Below, one piece after another: positions 10,375-18,884 of a stretch of DNA of 64,000 nt (the first letter of the stretch is position 1; the number at the start of each line of letters is the position of its first letter). A program made the translations under genes and the position numbers. The stretch covers positions 1,240,001 through 1,304,000 of the forward strand of contig OOIN01000003.1 in NCBI GenBank assembly GCA_900323505.1. Reading direction: 5' to 3'. The notes under the pieces are model-generated. The model was not told the DNA's origin. It made no database searches and was given only the letters and a program-made list of their open reading frames with translations. Source of the DNA: Ustilago trichophora (Eukaryota; Basidiomycota; Ustilaginomycetes; Ustilaginales; Ustilaginaceae).

Positions 10375-13302
10375 ATGTCGGCGACACCAGGTCCGAGCTC
10401 GACAGAGCAGCAGGCCATCCAGGCCGTCATGCAAGCTCTCAACACTCTCTACACCGATCCCAACAACCAAGCCAAGGCTTCTGCCAACGAATGGCTCCAG
10501 AACTTTCAACAGACCTCTGAAGCCTGGCAGACGGCCAACTCTTTGCTTTTGGCATCCGAGCTGCCACTCGAACCACGCCTCTTCGCTGCACAGACCTTCC
10601 GTACCAAGATCACTTTTGACCTCGAGCAGGTCCCCTCACAGCAGAGGGCTGCCCTCCGCGACACCCTTCTCACAGCGCTCTCGGCATACGCAACAGGGCC
10701 TCGGGTGATCCAGACGCAGCTCAGTCTGGCACTCTCGGGTCTGGCTCTCCAACTCGACGAATCCGAGTGGCCCGCGGTGGTGCCAGGTATGATCGAAAGG
10801 TTTGGCTCTAGCCCAGAGACCGTCCCGGTTCTTCTCGAGTTCCTCACTGTGCTTCCCGAGGAGGTCATTACAAATCACCGCATCCCCGTCGACAACGATT
10901 TCTACAATGCTCGATGCCACTTTTTGCTCTCGGCTGCAGCTCCCGAGATCCTCAAGCTGCTCTCCATGTACGTGCAGGCATCTGGCTTGACGTCACAGAT
11001 TCAGACCGGCATCTTTCAGTGTCTTCGATCTTGGCTCAAGAGTGGTGAAGTGTCAGCAGGTCAGATGGCCGACACGCCTCTTTTCGACCTTTCCTTCGAC
11101 GCGCTGGGCTCGGAAGAGCTGTTCGACGTGGCTACAGATGTCGTCTGCGACCTCATCAACGAGACACAAGAAGTGGAAGAAAACATGGACGTGATCCAGC
11201 GTGTCCTTGCCCGTCTCCATCCTCTGCGTCAAGTGCTGTCAGCTGCGGGCGAAGACGAGGACAAAGTTCGTGGCCTTTGCCGAATCTTTGTTCAGGCAGG
11301 CGAAGCCTACCATCGTATCATCCTCCGCCATCAGAACGAGCTCTTCCCGATCGTCGAAGCGATCGCAGAGTGCACGGCCTACCACGACCTTGACATTGTC
11401 CAGATCACATTCCGCTTTTGGTACCTGCTGTCAGGCGCCCTTTCACACGCTTATGACCATCCCGAGGCACAGCGCTTCTTCCCGCTTTACGAAAGGCTCC
11501 TCGAAATCATTATCCGCCACCTTCGCTTCCCTGACGACCCAGATGCACTCACAGGTCAGGAGCGAGACGACTTCCGATCTTTCCGACACTTTATGGGCGA
11601 CACGCTCAAGGACTGCTGCCATGTTCTTGGCTCACGGCAATGTCTTTCGAGGTCTCTTCATCTGATCCAATCCACCATCTCGCAGTCGACGCCAGAGACT
11701 CTCAAGTGGCAGGACGTGGAAGCTCCCCTCTTCAGCATGCGTGCTATGGGCGCTGAAGCGGATCCTCGTGATGACGAGGTCCTCCCTCAGATCATCAACA
11801 TCATTCCCACGCTCCCAGACCATCCCAAACTCAAGTATGCCGGACTTCTTGTCCTGTCTCGATACACGGAATGGATCGACATGCACCCAGAGCAGATTCC
11901 CGCTCAATTGTCGTACATCAGTGCCGGCTTGGAACGAGCCGACAGCGATGTAACTGCAGCAGCAGCACAGGCGATGAACTTCCTCTGTCAGGACTGCCAT
12001 CGTCATCTTGTGCCTTACCTCCCACAGCTGTACGACTTTTTCCGCTCAGTCAATGACAAGCTCGGGCCTGACGACCTCATCTCGATCTCGGAGGGAATCG
12101 CGTACGTGATCGCGGGTATGCAGCCCAATGAGGCACCGCAGGCACTCATGCAGTTCTCTCAACCGCTTCTCGAGTCCCTCAGTCAAGTCGCGGCTCTCCC
12201 GGATGCAAGCAAGGAGCAGCTGCGTAAAGCAGCCGACAGGATGGAACAGCTGGAAAAGATGCTCGCCGTAGTCGGCTCTTCGCTCTCTGGTCATCTGCCA
12301 GAAGCGTGCGCCAAGACGTGCGAGGAAGCCTACTCAGTAATCGATCGAGTGCTGGCCTCGCATGGCAACGTCTTCTTCATCTCGGAACGAGCATCTGCTT
12401 TACTTCGACGTGGTCTCTCCCTTTTCGGTCCGCTTGCCGCCCCAACTCTGGTGGCTCTGCTGGAGAGATTGTCGTCATGCTTCGAGCAGACAGGATATCC
12501 GGGCTACGTATGGATCGTGGGCAAGTGTGTCGACCAATTCGGTCGCGATGGTAACATGGCTGTTCGAGCAGCGCTCCAGGGAGCATCGGAACGGGTCAAC
12601 GGCAAGATGGTGCAACTGCTGGAGAATACGATGCCTGCCGAGATGGGCGATGTGCTCGACGATTACATTCACACGTCTCTGGCAGTGCTCAACAATGTGC
12701 CTTCGATGCTGTTCCTTTCGCCACAATTCCCGCATGTCTTCCGAGCAGCTCTAGCAGCGCTCACGATACTCAAGACGGAAACGGTTGCAACAGCGCTGGA
12801 CCTTGTGCTTGGCATTGTGGGGCACGATTCGCTCATGATGCCCGTGACAGCCTCACAGCCCGGCACACCGTTGCCTGCGACGGGCGTCCCCAACGCAGAT
12901 GGCTCTCCGTCGATGGAGGAGCTGACAAGCTATGCCGCCGCCATCCGCCACGTCGTCGGGCAACAAGGCTTCCAGCTTGCTTGCGTGTTGCTCAACGGTC
13001 TCGTGACGCAGTTCAGCCCCGAAGTGATGCCGATGGTGGTGACCACGCTCAAGGTGCTCTCGAGCGGCTTTGCTGGAGAGATGGCGGCATGGGTTCCAGG
13101 CATCGTGGAGCAGCTACCAACGAGCTATGTCCCAGACAAGGACAAGGCCGCCTTTGTTGAACGCTACCTGCAAGCAGCCAACGGCAAGAGCCTTGACCAG
13201 ATCAAGCAGTCGCTCAATGGGCTGTATGCAGCCTCTCGCCGAGCAAGAGAGAGGACTCGGGGCGACAGGGAAGGCGGTGCCGGTGTTTTGCTGGATCGCT
13301 AA
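10375..13302 (+). CDS. MTR10: Importin-beta family nuclear import receptor (Mtr10/transportin-3)
   Basis: A single exon of 975 residues from ATG 10375. The N-terminus has the importin-beta N-terminal helices in Mtr10/TNPO3 form (ALNTLYTDPNNQAKASANEW, FAAQTFRTKITFDL), followed by HEAT-type helical repeats through the whole length, including the family-typical WYLLSGAL and HPEAQRFFPLYERLLEII segments. The family imports SR/RGG-type RNA-binding proteins such as Npl3 and handles tRNA-related cargo. Length matches (yeast Mtr10 972). The C-terminus ends in an Arg-rich tail (SRRARERTRGDRE). Confidence 0.93.
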   Translation: MSATPGPSSTEQQAIQAVMQALNTLYTDPNNQAKASANEWLQNFQQTSEAWQTANSLLLASELPLEPRLFAAQTFRTKITFDLEQVPSQQRAALRDTLLTALSAYATGPRVIQTQLSLALSGLALQLDESEWPAVVPGMIERFGSSPETVPVLLEFLTVLPEEVITNHRIPVDNDFYNARCHFLLSAAAPEILKLLSMYVQASGLTSQIQTGIFQCLRSWLKSGEVSAGQMADTPLFDLSFDALGSEELFDVATDVVCDLINETQEVEENMDVIQRVLARLHPLRQVLSAAGEDEDKVRGLCRIFVQAGEAYHRIILRHQNELFPIVEAIAECTAYHDLDIVQITFRFWYLLSGALSHAYDHPEAQRFFPLYERLLEIIIRHLRFPDDPDALTGQERDDFRSFRHFMGDTLKDCCHVLGSRQCLSRSLHLIQSTISQSTPETLKWQDVEAPLFSMRAMGAEADPRDDEVLPQIINIIPTLPDHPKLKYAGLLVLSRYTEWIDMHPEQIPAQLSYISAGLERADSDVTAAAAQAMNFLCQDCHRHLVPYLPQLYDFFRSVNDKLGPDDLISISEGIAYVIAGMQPNEAPQALMQFSQPLLESLSQVAALPDASKEQLRKAADRMEQLEKMLAVVGSSLSGHLPEACAKTCEEAYSVIDRVLASHGNVFFISERASALLRRGLSLFGPLAAPTLVALLERLSSCFEQTGYPGYVWIVGKCVDQFGRDGNMAVRAALQGASERVNGKMVQLLENTMPAEMGDVLDDYIHTSLAVLNNVPSMLFLSPQFPHVFRAALAALTILKTETVATALDLVLGIVGHDSLMMPVTASQPGTPLPATGVPNADGSPSMEELTSYAAAIRHVVGQQGFQLACVLLNGLVTQFSPEVMPMVVTTLKVLSSGFAGEMAAWVPGIVEQLPTSYVPDKDKAAFVERYLQAANGKSLDQIKQSLNGLYAASRRARERTRGDREGGAGVLLDR

Positions 13303-14334
13303 AGCTGAAGATGGAGCTGCACCCCATTTCATTCAATGTGCCTTGGAAACGCCGTCAATGTCGTCCATGGCCCATCTCATCGACGTAGGAAGTTCGCCAC
13401 CCCGGACACAATCACAAAATAAAAGATTCATCATCCGAGTGAAACGAAGAGTGAGGCGCTCGCTATGATCTGGCGTGTCAGGTGGTCCCATTTGTTACAG
13501 TCTAGATCGCAAACTGAAGAAGGCCAAGTAGATACTGAAGAAGGGCGTAAATCTAGAGGCGGCGAGTGAACCCCCACATTTGAATGTGTGACCAGCTGTG
13601 GGTCTCTAGGCACCCTGAGCGGGTGCGAGTGGAAAAGGCAGGGCGAAGAGATGCGAGATGAGGGAATTTTTTGCCAAACAGTAGTAACGCTCGGGCCGGC
13701 CAGCCAGAATCAAATTGCATGCCAAATTTATTTCGGCTTTCCTCCTCCACACGCATACCAAAAAAAGGCGTAGTCAAGGCTTCTCCTTGTGACGCTGACA
13801 AGCTGTGTGTACTGCTAACGTACTGTACAGTACAGTACAGTACAGTACACTACGATGCTGGTTTGCTCTTCCTTCTTGCGCGCCCTCTTGGCATGCCTCT
13901 CTTGGACACCTGACTGTGACACTGAAGCTGGCTATGCTCACTTCTAGTCCCACCTTCCGCGGCACTTGATTATTCTCCGAGCATCCTGCTCACTCACGGC
14001 CCGGACCATCACTTCCCATACACAGCCTCTTGACTCCTGATTCATTATTGCTACCGCCATCCTTCCTCGTCGTTGTCCACCACCATAATCTTCACTTTCG
14101 CCATCCTACGTCCTCCTCTCCATCCTCGCCTCAGCACCTTTGCCAATCCAAGTAGGACGCCCGAACAATATTTTCTGGTCATCGGCAATCTATCGGATCC
14201 CCTCCACCCTTGCTTCTTACCGACTCACTTCTTGACAACACCTTGATCCACTTCAGTTGCATCTGTCCGGCTCGTCCACACACTGGGCATCCTCTCACCA
14301 CTCCTCCAACGCAGCTGAGGCTTAAGCTGGAAGC
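13303..14334. other. Intergenic region upstream of LSB3, with TACAG repeat
   Basis: This is a long leader region. From about 13,985 to 14,330 it is strongly C/T-rich, as in smut-fungal promoters and 5' UTRs. A pentanucleotide TACAG array sits at 13820-13850. No coding frame is supported. Confidence 0.6.
13820..13850. repeat. GTACTGTACAG... pentanucleotide (TACAG)n array
   Basis: A GTACTGTACAG core is followed by further TACAG units, seen directly. The array is nearly palindromic at its left end (GTACTGTAC). The same 8-mer TACAGTAC recurs elsewhere in intergenic DNA of this window. Confidence 0.9.
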
Positions 14335-16404
14335 ATGGGCAACCCAATCCCGGTTCACCTGGAGCAAGAGTGCCGCAAGGCCACCAAGATCCTCAACGAG
14401 TTTGTCGACCCCGTCAACGGCCTCGACAAGATCGTTCCTCTCAGCGTCTTGAGAAAGGCAAAGGGATTCGCCATCTTTTCCGTCTTTCGTATCGGATTCC
14501 TCCTCTCAGCACGTGCTGGATCTGGCGTTGTGGTCGCCAAGCTCGAAGATGGTCGCTGGTCTGCTCCTGCCGCTATTGGCATCGGCGGTCTCGGTGGCGG
14601 CTTTAATGCCGGTGCCGAGGTCACCGATTTCTTGATCGTGCTCAACTCCAAATCTGCCGTCCGATCCTTTATGGCTACCGGCTCGCTTCAGCTCGGTGGC
14701 AATTTGTCAGTTGCAGTCGGTCCCTTGGGCAGATCGGCAGAAGCGAGCGGAAGTGTCAATACGAAAGGTCGTGTGGCTGCCATGTTCTCATACTCGAAGT
14801 CCAAAGGCTTGTACGGCGGCATCTCGGTCGAAGGAACCATCCTCGTCAATCGCGAGGACGCCAATGTCAAAGCCTACGGCCACTACGGCAAGAACGCCAA
14901 GCAGATTCTATCCGGCAACATCGACCGACCTCACTGGGCCTCTGGTCTCATTCAGACTATCGACCGATTCACATTGGCCAATACGCCAAGCAAGGATCTC
15001 GACGGCGAGTACTTTAATTACGACGATACCAGCAGCTTTGACCGTCGCGGCCTCAGCGGAAGTGGTGGACGCAGGGCAAGCTTTGATTCTATGGACAGCC
15101 GAGATCTCCAAGATTTATCTTCCGGACGCAAGCCGTCTCGCAACACTCAAGCTGATGATCTACCCGACCGCTTCGACCAATTCAGCCTCAACGATCGTGA
15201 GCGCGAACGTGACCATGACAGGGGCCGCGACTCTTTGGACGATTGGGACGACCGCGAACGTCGCAGGAAGGACGACGATTATGACAACCGTAACTTTGGA
15301 GCATACGCATTCGGTTCGCCTTCTTCGTCTCTAAGCAACACACCAGCTCGAGTCGGTTCAGCCTCGTCTCAAAGCAAACGCCCAGGTATCAGACAGCGTT
15401 CAAGCAGTATCGCGAGCAACCTCAGCTTTTCAAGCTTTGGCAGGAAGAAATTGGACCGTTCCGGCCCTACCCCACCGCCCGATTGGAACGACATTCCTGG
15501 GCAAAGCAAAAACACCGGTACATGGGGCAAGCGAGACACCGACGGCATGGATGCGCTCGACCGAGAGCTTCAAGGCGGCGGTCCTGCAAGCCCTTCTGTT
15601 GCACGTAAGTCGCCTTTCGGCCACAATAAGAGTTACAGTGTAGCAGATGGTACAAGCGCATACAACTCCGGGGTAAATTCCGACACCCGTATTCGCAGTG
15701 GCAGCATCGGTGGTGCAGGCAGCTCCAACACACCCCTTGGCTGGTCACAATTCAGCTCGACGGAAGGTGCTCATGATGACTTGTTTGGAGACGACTTTAC
15801 ACAGTCCAGTTCTGCTGCTGCTCGTGATCCCTTTGGCGACCTCGACACTACGGCGGAACAACGCTACACCGGCGCTATCAGTGGCAGCTACAACGGCTAC
15901 ACCAATGGTGGTGGCAGCAGTTACGGTCACGGACGCACCAAGTCGCCATGGGATGGCGACCATGGATCTGCACCACCCCCATCCAAGAGCGGCGGATCCC
16001 GCTTCGGCCGCTTCCGCACGCCCAGTCCCGGCAGCAGCGCATTCGGCCGCAAAAAGACCCCCACCATCGCCGAGGATGACGGACGCGAAGATCAGCACAC
16101 TTCACTGATCTCCCCTTCGATGAATACCTACAGCCACAACGGCGCGAGCGGGAGCGGCATTGACAGGCGCGAGTCGTTCTCGCTCTCCAACGAGAATGCC
16201 AGCGTGCCCGTCATCGAGCGCGTGATTGCACTGTATGATTTCGAGGCCCAGGAAGAGGGCGATCTTGGCTTTAGCAAGGGTCAAGTGATTGCTGTAACGA
16301 GGAAGACGGACAGCACGGATGACTGGTGGGAAGGCAGGGTCGAAGCTGGCATGAGTGCCAGCAAAGTGGGTTTGTTCCCCAGGAACTACGTCAAAGCGAT
16401 CTGA
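14335..16404 (+). CDS. LSB3: SYLF-SH3 actin-patch protein (Lsb3/Ysc84/SH3YL1 family)
   Basis: A single exon of 689 residues. It starts MGNPIPVHLEQECRKATKIL and carries the SYLF (DUF500/Ysc84) domain over residues ~1-215, with the Gly-rich core GIGGLGGGFNAGAEVTDFLI and SYSKSKGLYGGISVEGT; this domain binds lipids and actin. A long Ser/Gly/charged disordered linker follows. The C-terminal ~60 residues are an SH3 domain (ALYDFEAQEEGDLGFSKGQV ... DDWWEGR ... GLFPRNYVKAI). Family members act at endocytic actin patches. The linker is longer than in yeast Lsb3 (~450 aa total). Confidence 0.95.
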   Translation: MGNPIPVHLEQECRKATKILNEFVDPVNGLDKIVPLSVLRKAKGFAIFSVFRIGFLLSARAGSGVVVAKLEDGRWSAPAAIGIGGLGGGFNAGAEVTDFLIVLNSKSAVRSFMATGSLQLGGNLSVAVGPLGRSAEASGSVNTKGRVAAMFSYSKSKGLYGGISVEGTILVNREDANVKAYGHYGKNAKQILSGNIDRPHWASGLIQTIDRFTLANTPSKDLDGEYFNYDDTSSFDRRGLSGSGGRRASFDSMDSRDLQDLSSGRKPSRNTQADDLPDRFDQFSLNDRERERDHDRGRDSLDDWDDRERRRKDDDYDNRNFGAYAFGSPSSSLSNTPARVGSASSQSKRPGIRQRSSSIASNLSFSSFGRKKLDRSGPTPPPDWNDIPGQSKNTGTWGKRDTDGMDALDRELQGGGPASPSVARKSPFGHNKSYSVADGTSAYNSGVNSDTRIRSGSIGGAGSSNTPLGWSQFSSTEGAHDDLFGDDFTQSSSAAARDPFGDLDTTAEQRYTGAISGSYNGYTNGGGSSYGHGRTKSPWDGDHGSAPPPSKSGGSRFGRFRTPSPGSSAFGRKKTPTIAEDDGREDQHTSLISPSMNTYSHNGASGSGIDRRESFSLSNENASVPVIERVIALYDFEAQEEGDLGFSKGQVIAVTRKTDSTDDWWEGRVEAGMSASKVGLFPRNYVKAI

Positions 16405-17020
16405 GCGAAGTTGTGATGGCGATACCAAACACACATCGTAGCTTTGGCAGTGGCATTGAAACTTGCGTATTTCACCCATCACTTACCTTTTTGGCCTCCT
16501 TCTTCACTGCGCCCAGGATTCGCTCTCGCAATCTCTCATGTCTCGATGTCCAGATCTTTGCGCCCTCGTAGCATCTCAGCCACTTAGTCACGGAGCATAA
16601 TTGCATACCCTCTCAATACCCTCGTCTAACATCTCGTTTTCTCGCACGGTCTCTCACTTTGTCTTTCGAGTATCCAATCCCATCCATTCCGATTCTGCTC
16701 ACTCACTGCAATGCATTTCTGTCCCTTGAAGCCAGATTGTCAGTCTCCTACGCACTTGTCGTTTCCATGATTCTGATGATGGCCTCATAATCGTGAGCCT
16801 TAGGTCAGTTTGACATTGGCCCCCTTCCGTAAATGGTGAGGTCACAGCCTGCGGTCGAAGATGGAGGCTGATGAGACGATGCAAGGCTGGTCTCAACACT
16901 TCACAGTCACTTTGGTGACATGACGAACCATTGGGACTTGGTCACGCTTTTATTCGGCGAAAGAAACACTATTGAGCACGTCGTCATGACGATGGAAGCA
17001 AGTTGTCAGTAGCTTGCAGT
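16405..17020. other. Convergent 3' region LSB3/LSC1
   Basis: Downstream of both stop codons. No coding, RNA or repeat feature is supported. Confidence 0.6.
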
Positions 17021-18136
17021 CTAGGCAAGGCCGGCCTTCTGCATGGCTTCCTGCATGAGAGCACCGATCTTGGCAGGCGAGTCAGCGACAATAGCACCAG
17101 CCTCAGTGAGGGCCTTGACTTTATCCTCGGCTTTGCCCTTGCCACCGGCGATAATCGCACCACTGTAGTATCAAAAAAAAGAAAAGAAAGGAAGAAAAAA
17201 AAAGGGGAAGACATGATAGTCATGGTAAGTACACAGCATTCATCGAGGATCAAGAATCAAGGGATCTGGCTTATGTAACACTTACGCGTGACCCATCCTC
17301 TTGTTAGGGGGAGCGGTTCGACCCGCGATGAAGGCGACGACAGGCTTGGGGTTGGCGCGGGTCTTGTTGTACTTGGCGAGGTACTCGGCTGCGTCCTCCT
17401 CCATGGAACCGCCGATCTCTCCGATGAGGACGATGCCTTCCGACTTGTCGTGGTCGAGCAAGAGCTTGACGAGGTCGAGGGTGGTGGAACCGGGGAAGGG
17501 GTCTCCGCCGATACCGACGCAGATGGACTGACCGAGACCGACCTGGGTGGTCTGGTTGACGGCTTCGTATGTCAAGGTGCCGGAACGGGAGACGATACCG
17601 ATGCGGCCGGGAGTGTGAATGTGACCGGGCATGATACCGATCTTGCAGCCCTCTGGGTTGATGATACCGGGGCAGTTGGGACCCACGAGACGAGACTTGG
17701 ACTGGGATCGGAGAGCGGCAGCGACTCGGATCTCGTCCTTCTGGGGGATACCTTCGGTGATGGCGACAATGAGGGGGACCTCGTTCTCGATAGCCTCAAT
17801 GATGGCATCAGCGGCGCCAGGGGGAGGGACGTAGAGCACGGAAGCGTGGGGCTTGGTCTCCCTAACGGCCTCCTTGACGGAGCCGAAGACGGGCAAGCCA
17901 AGGTGGGTCTGACCAGCCTTCTTGGGCGAAACACCACCGACGAGCTTGGTGCCGTACTCGAGGGCCTGCTGGCAGTGGAAGGTACCGGTCTTACCGGTGA
18001 AGCCCTGGCAGATGACGCGGGAGTCCTTGTTGATGAGAAGGTTCTTGATGGTGTCCTCGTACGAGGCGCGGGCGGCCGAGGACGAGAAACCTCGTGCCAA
18101 AGGTCGGCTCAGTGATGCTGCAGCGTGCTTGAACAT
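17021..18136 (-). CDS. LSC1: Mitochondrial succinyl-CoA ligase alpha subunit, two exons
   Basis: CDS complement(join(17021..17162,17286..18136)), 330 residues, start ATG 18136. The N-terminus ([20 protein letters not shown]) is a mitochondrial presequence. The CoA-binding Rossmann domain has [20 protein letters not shown], and the ligase domain has [19 protein letters not shown]. The single intron (123 bp) has a GTAAG donor and a CTACAG acceptor after a strong pyrimidine tract (seen as A/G runs on the plus strand near 17170-17205). It falls inside the active-site GHAGAI loop, directly after the phosphohistidine codon's neighbour. The last exon supplies [18 protein letters not shown] and the stop. 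TCA-cycle enzyme, works with a beta subunit not in this window. Confidence 0.96.
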
Positions 18137-18884
18137 GATGAGCGAGAGGAGAGACGCGGGATGTGGGGTATGTAGAGTGGTGGTGGTGATGGTGACGAGA
18201 GGAAGGGTGTGTACAAGACTTTGCGGAGAGTACGACGACTGGTTGCTTGTTGGCTGGAAGATCCACAATGGGCTCTCCAAGGCGACCGAACGTGTTGGGC
18301 TCTGTTGGATTGGTTTGGATCGGAACCCGGCGCTTTGAACGCACAGAGTCTCAAAAATCCCAATTCACTCGCTTCGTCCCGGAAAGCCAACTCCATTTTT
18401 TATTTTTTTATTTTTTTAAATGTTCACGCTACACTTTGGATGATATCTGTACATCGTACCTCACTGTTCAGCTTTCTTCAAGCTGACATTGTATCTGACG
18501 ACGTAGTCCTCGAGTATCGAAGAGGCTTGTGACGGAGAGTCGGAAGGATCGGGCTAAACAGTGCGAAGACTCGGCCAACCGCATTTCTGTTTGGTTGGCG
18601 CGGAAAGCTCCGCCTAACGGACGCGGAGAACGGCGAAATTCATTCCGTCCGTGATCGGATTTTGGCCGGCAACCATAGCCTTGTTAGAGCGTACTTGTTC
18701 AATCAGATGCGATAGGAAAATCCACAGTCTCGAGACATCTATTCAAAAGAGCTTCTTCACAACAGGCGACCGTACAGCACAGCTTGTGACTATGAGAATG
18801 TATTGGTAGAGGATGTATACAGAAATGCGACCATGCTAGCGTACTGAATTTGGGGGGAAAGGACGGAGAAAAAGGTGAAAGCTT
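18137..18884. promoter_or_regulatory. LSC1 upstream region / UTP5 3' flank
   Basis: 748 bp, holding a T-rich run near 18400-18418 and a GC-rich block at 18570-18640. The block contains an inverted repeat (GCCAACC ... GGTTGGC) and a CGG-N6-CCG palindrome (CGGAAAGCTCCG), the spacing bound by some Zn2Cys6 regulators. The regulatory role is inference. Confidence 0.4.

Noticed and set aside
17288..18115. Open plus-strand frame of 275 codons rich in Gly/Asp
   Set aside because: It is the antisense of LSC1; codon bias of the real gene keeps the opposite frame open.
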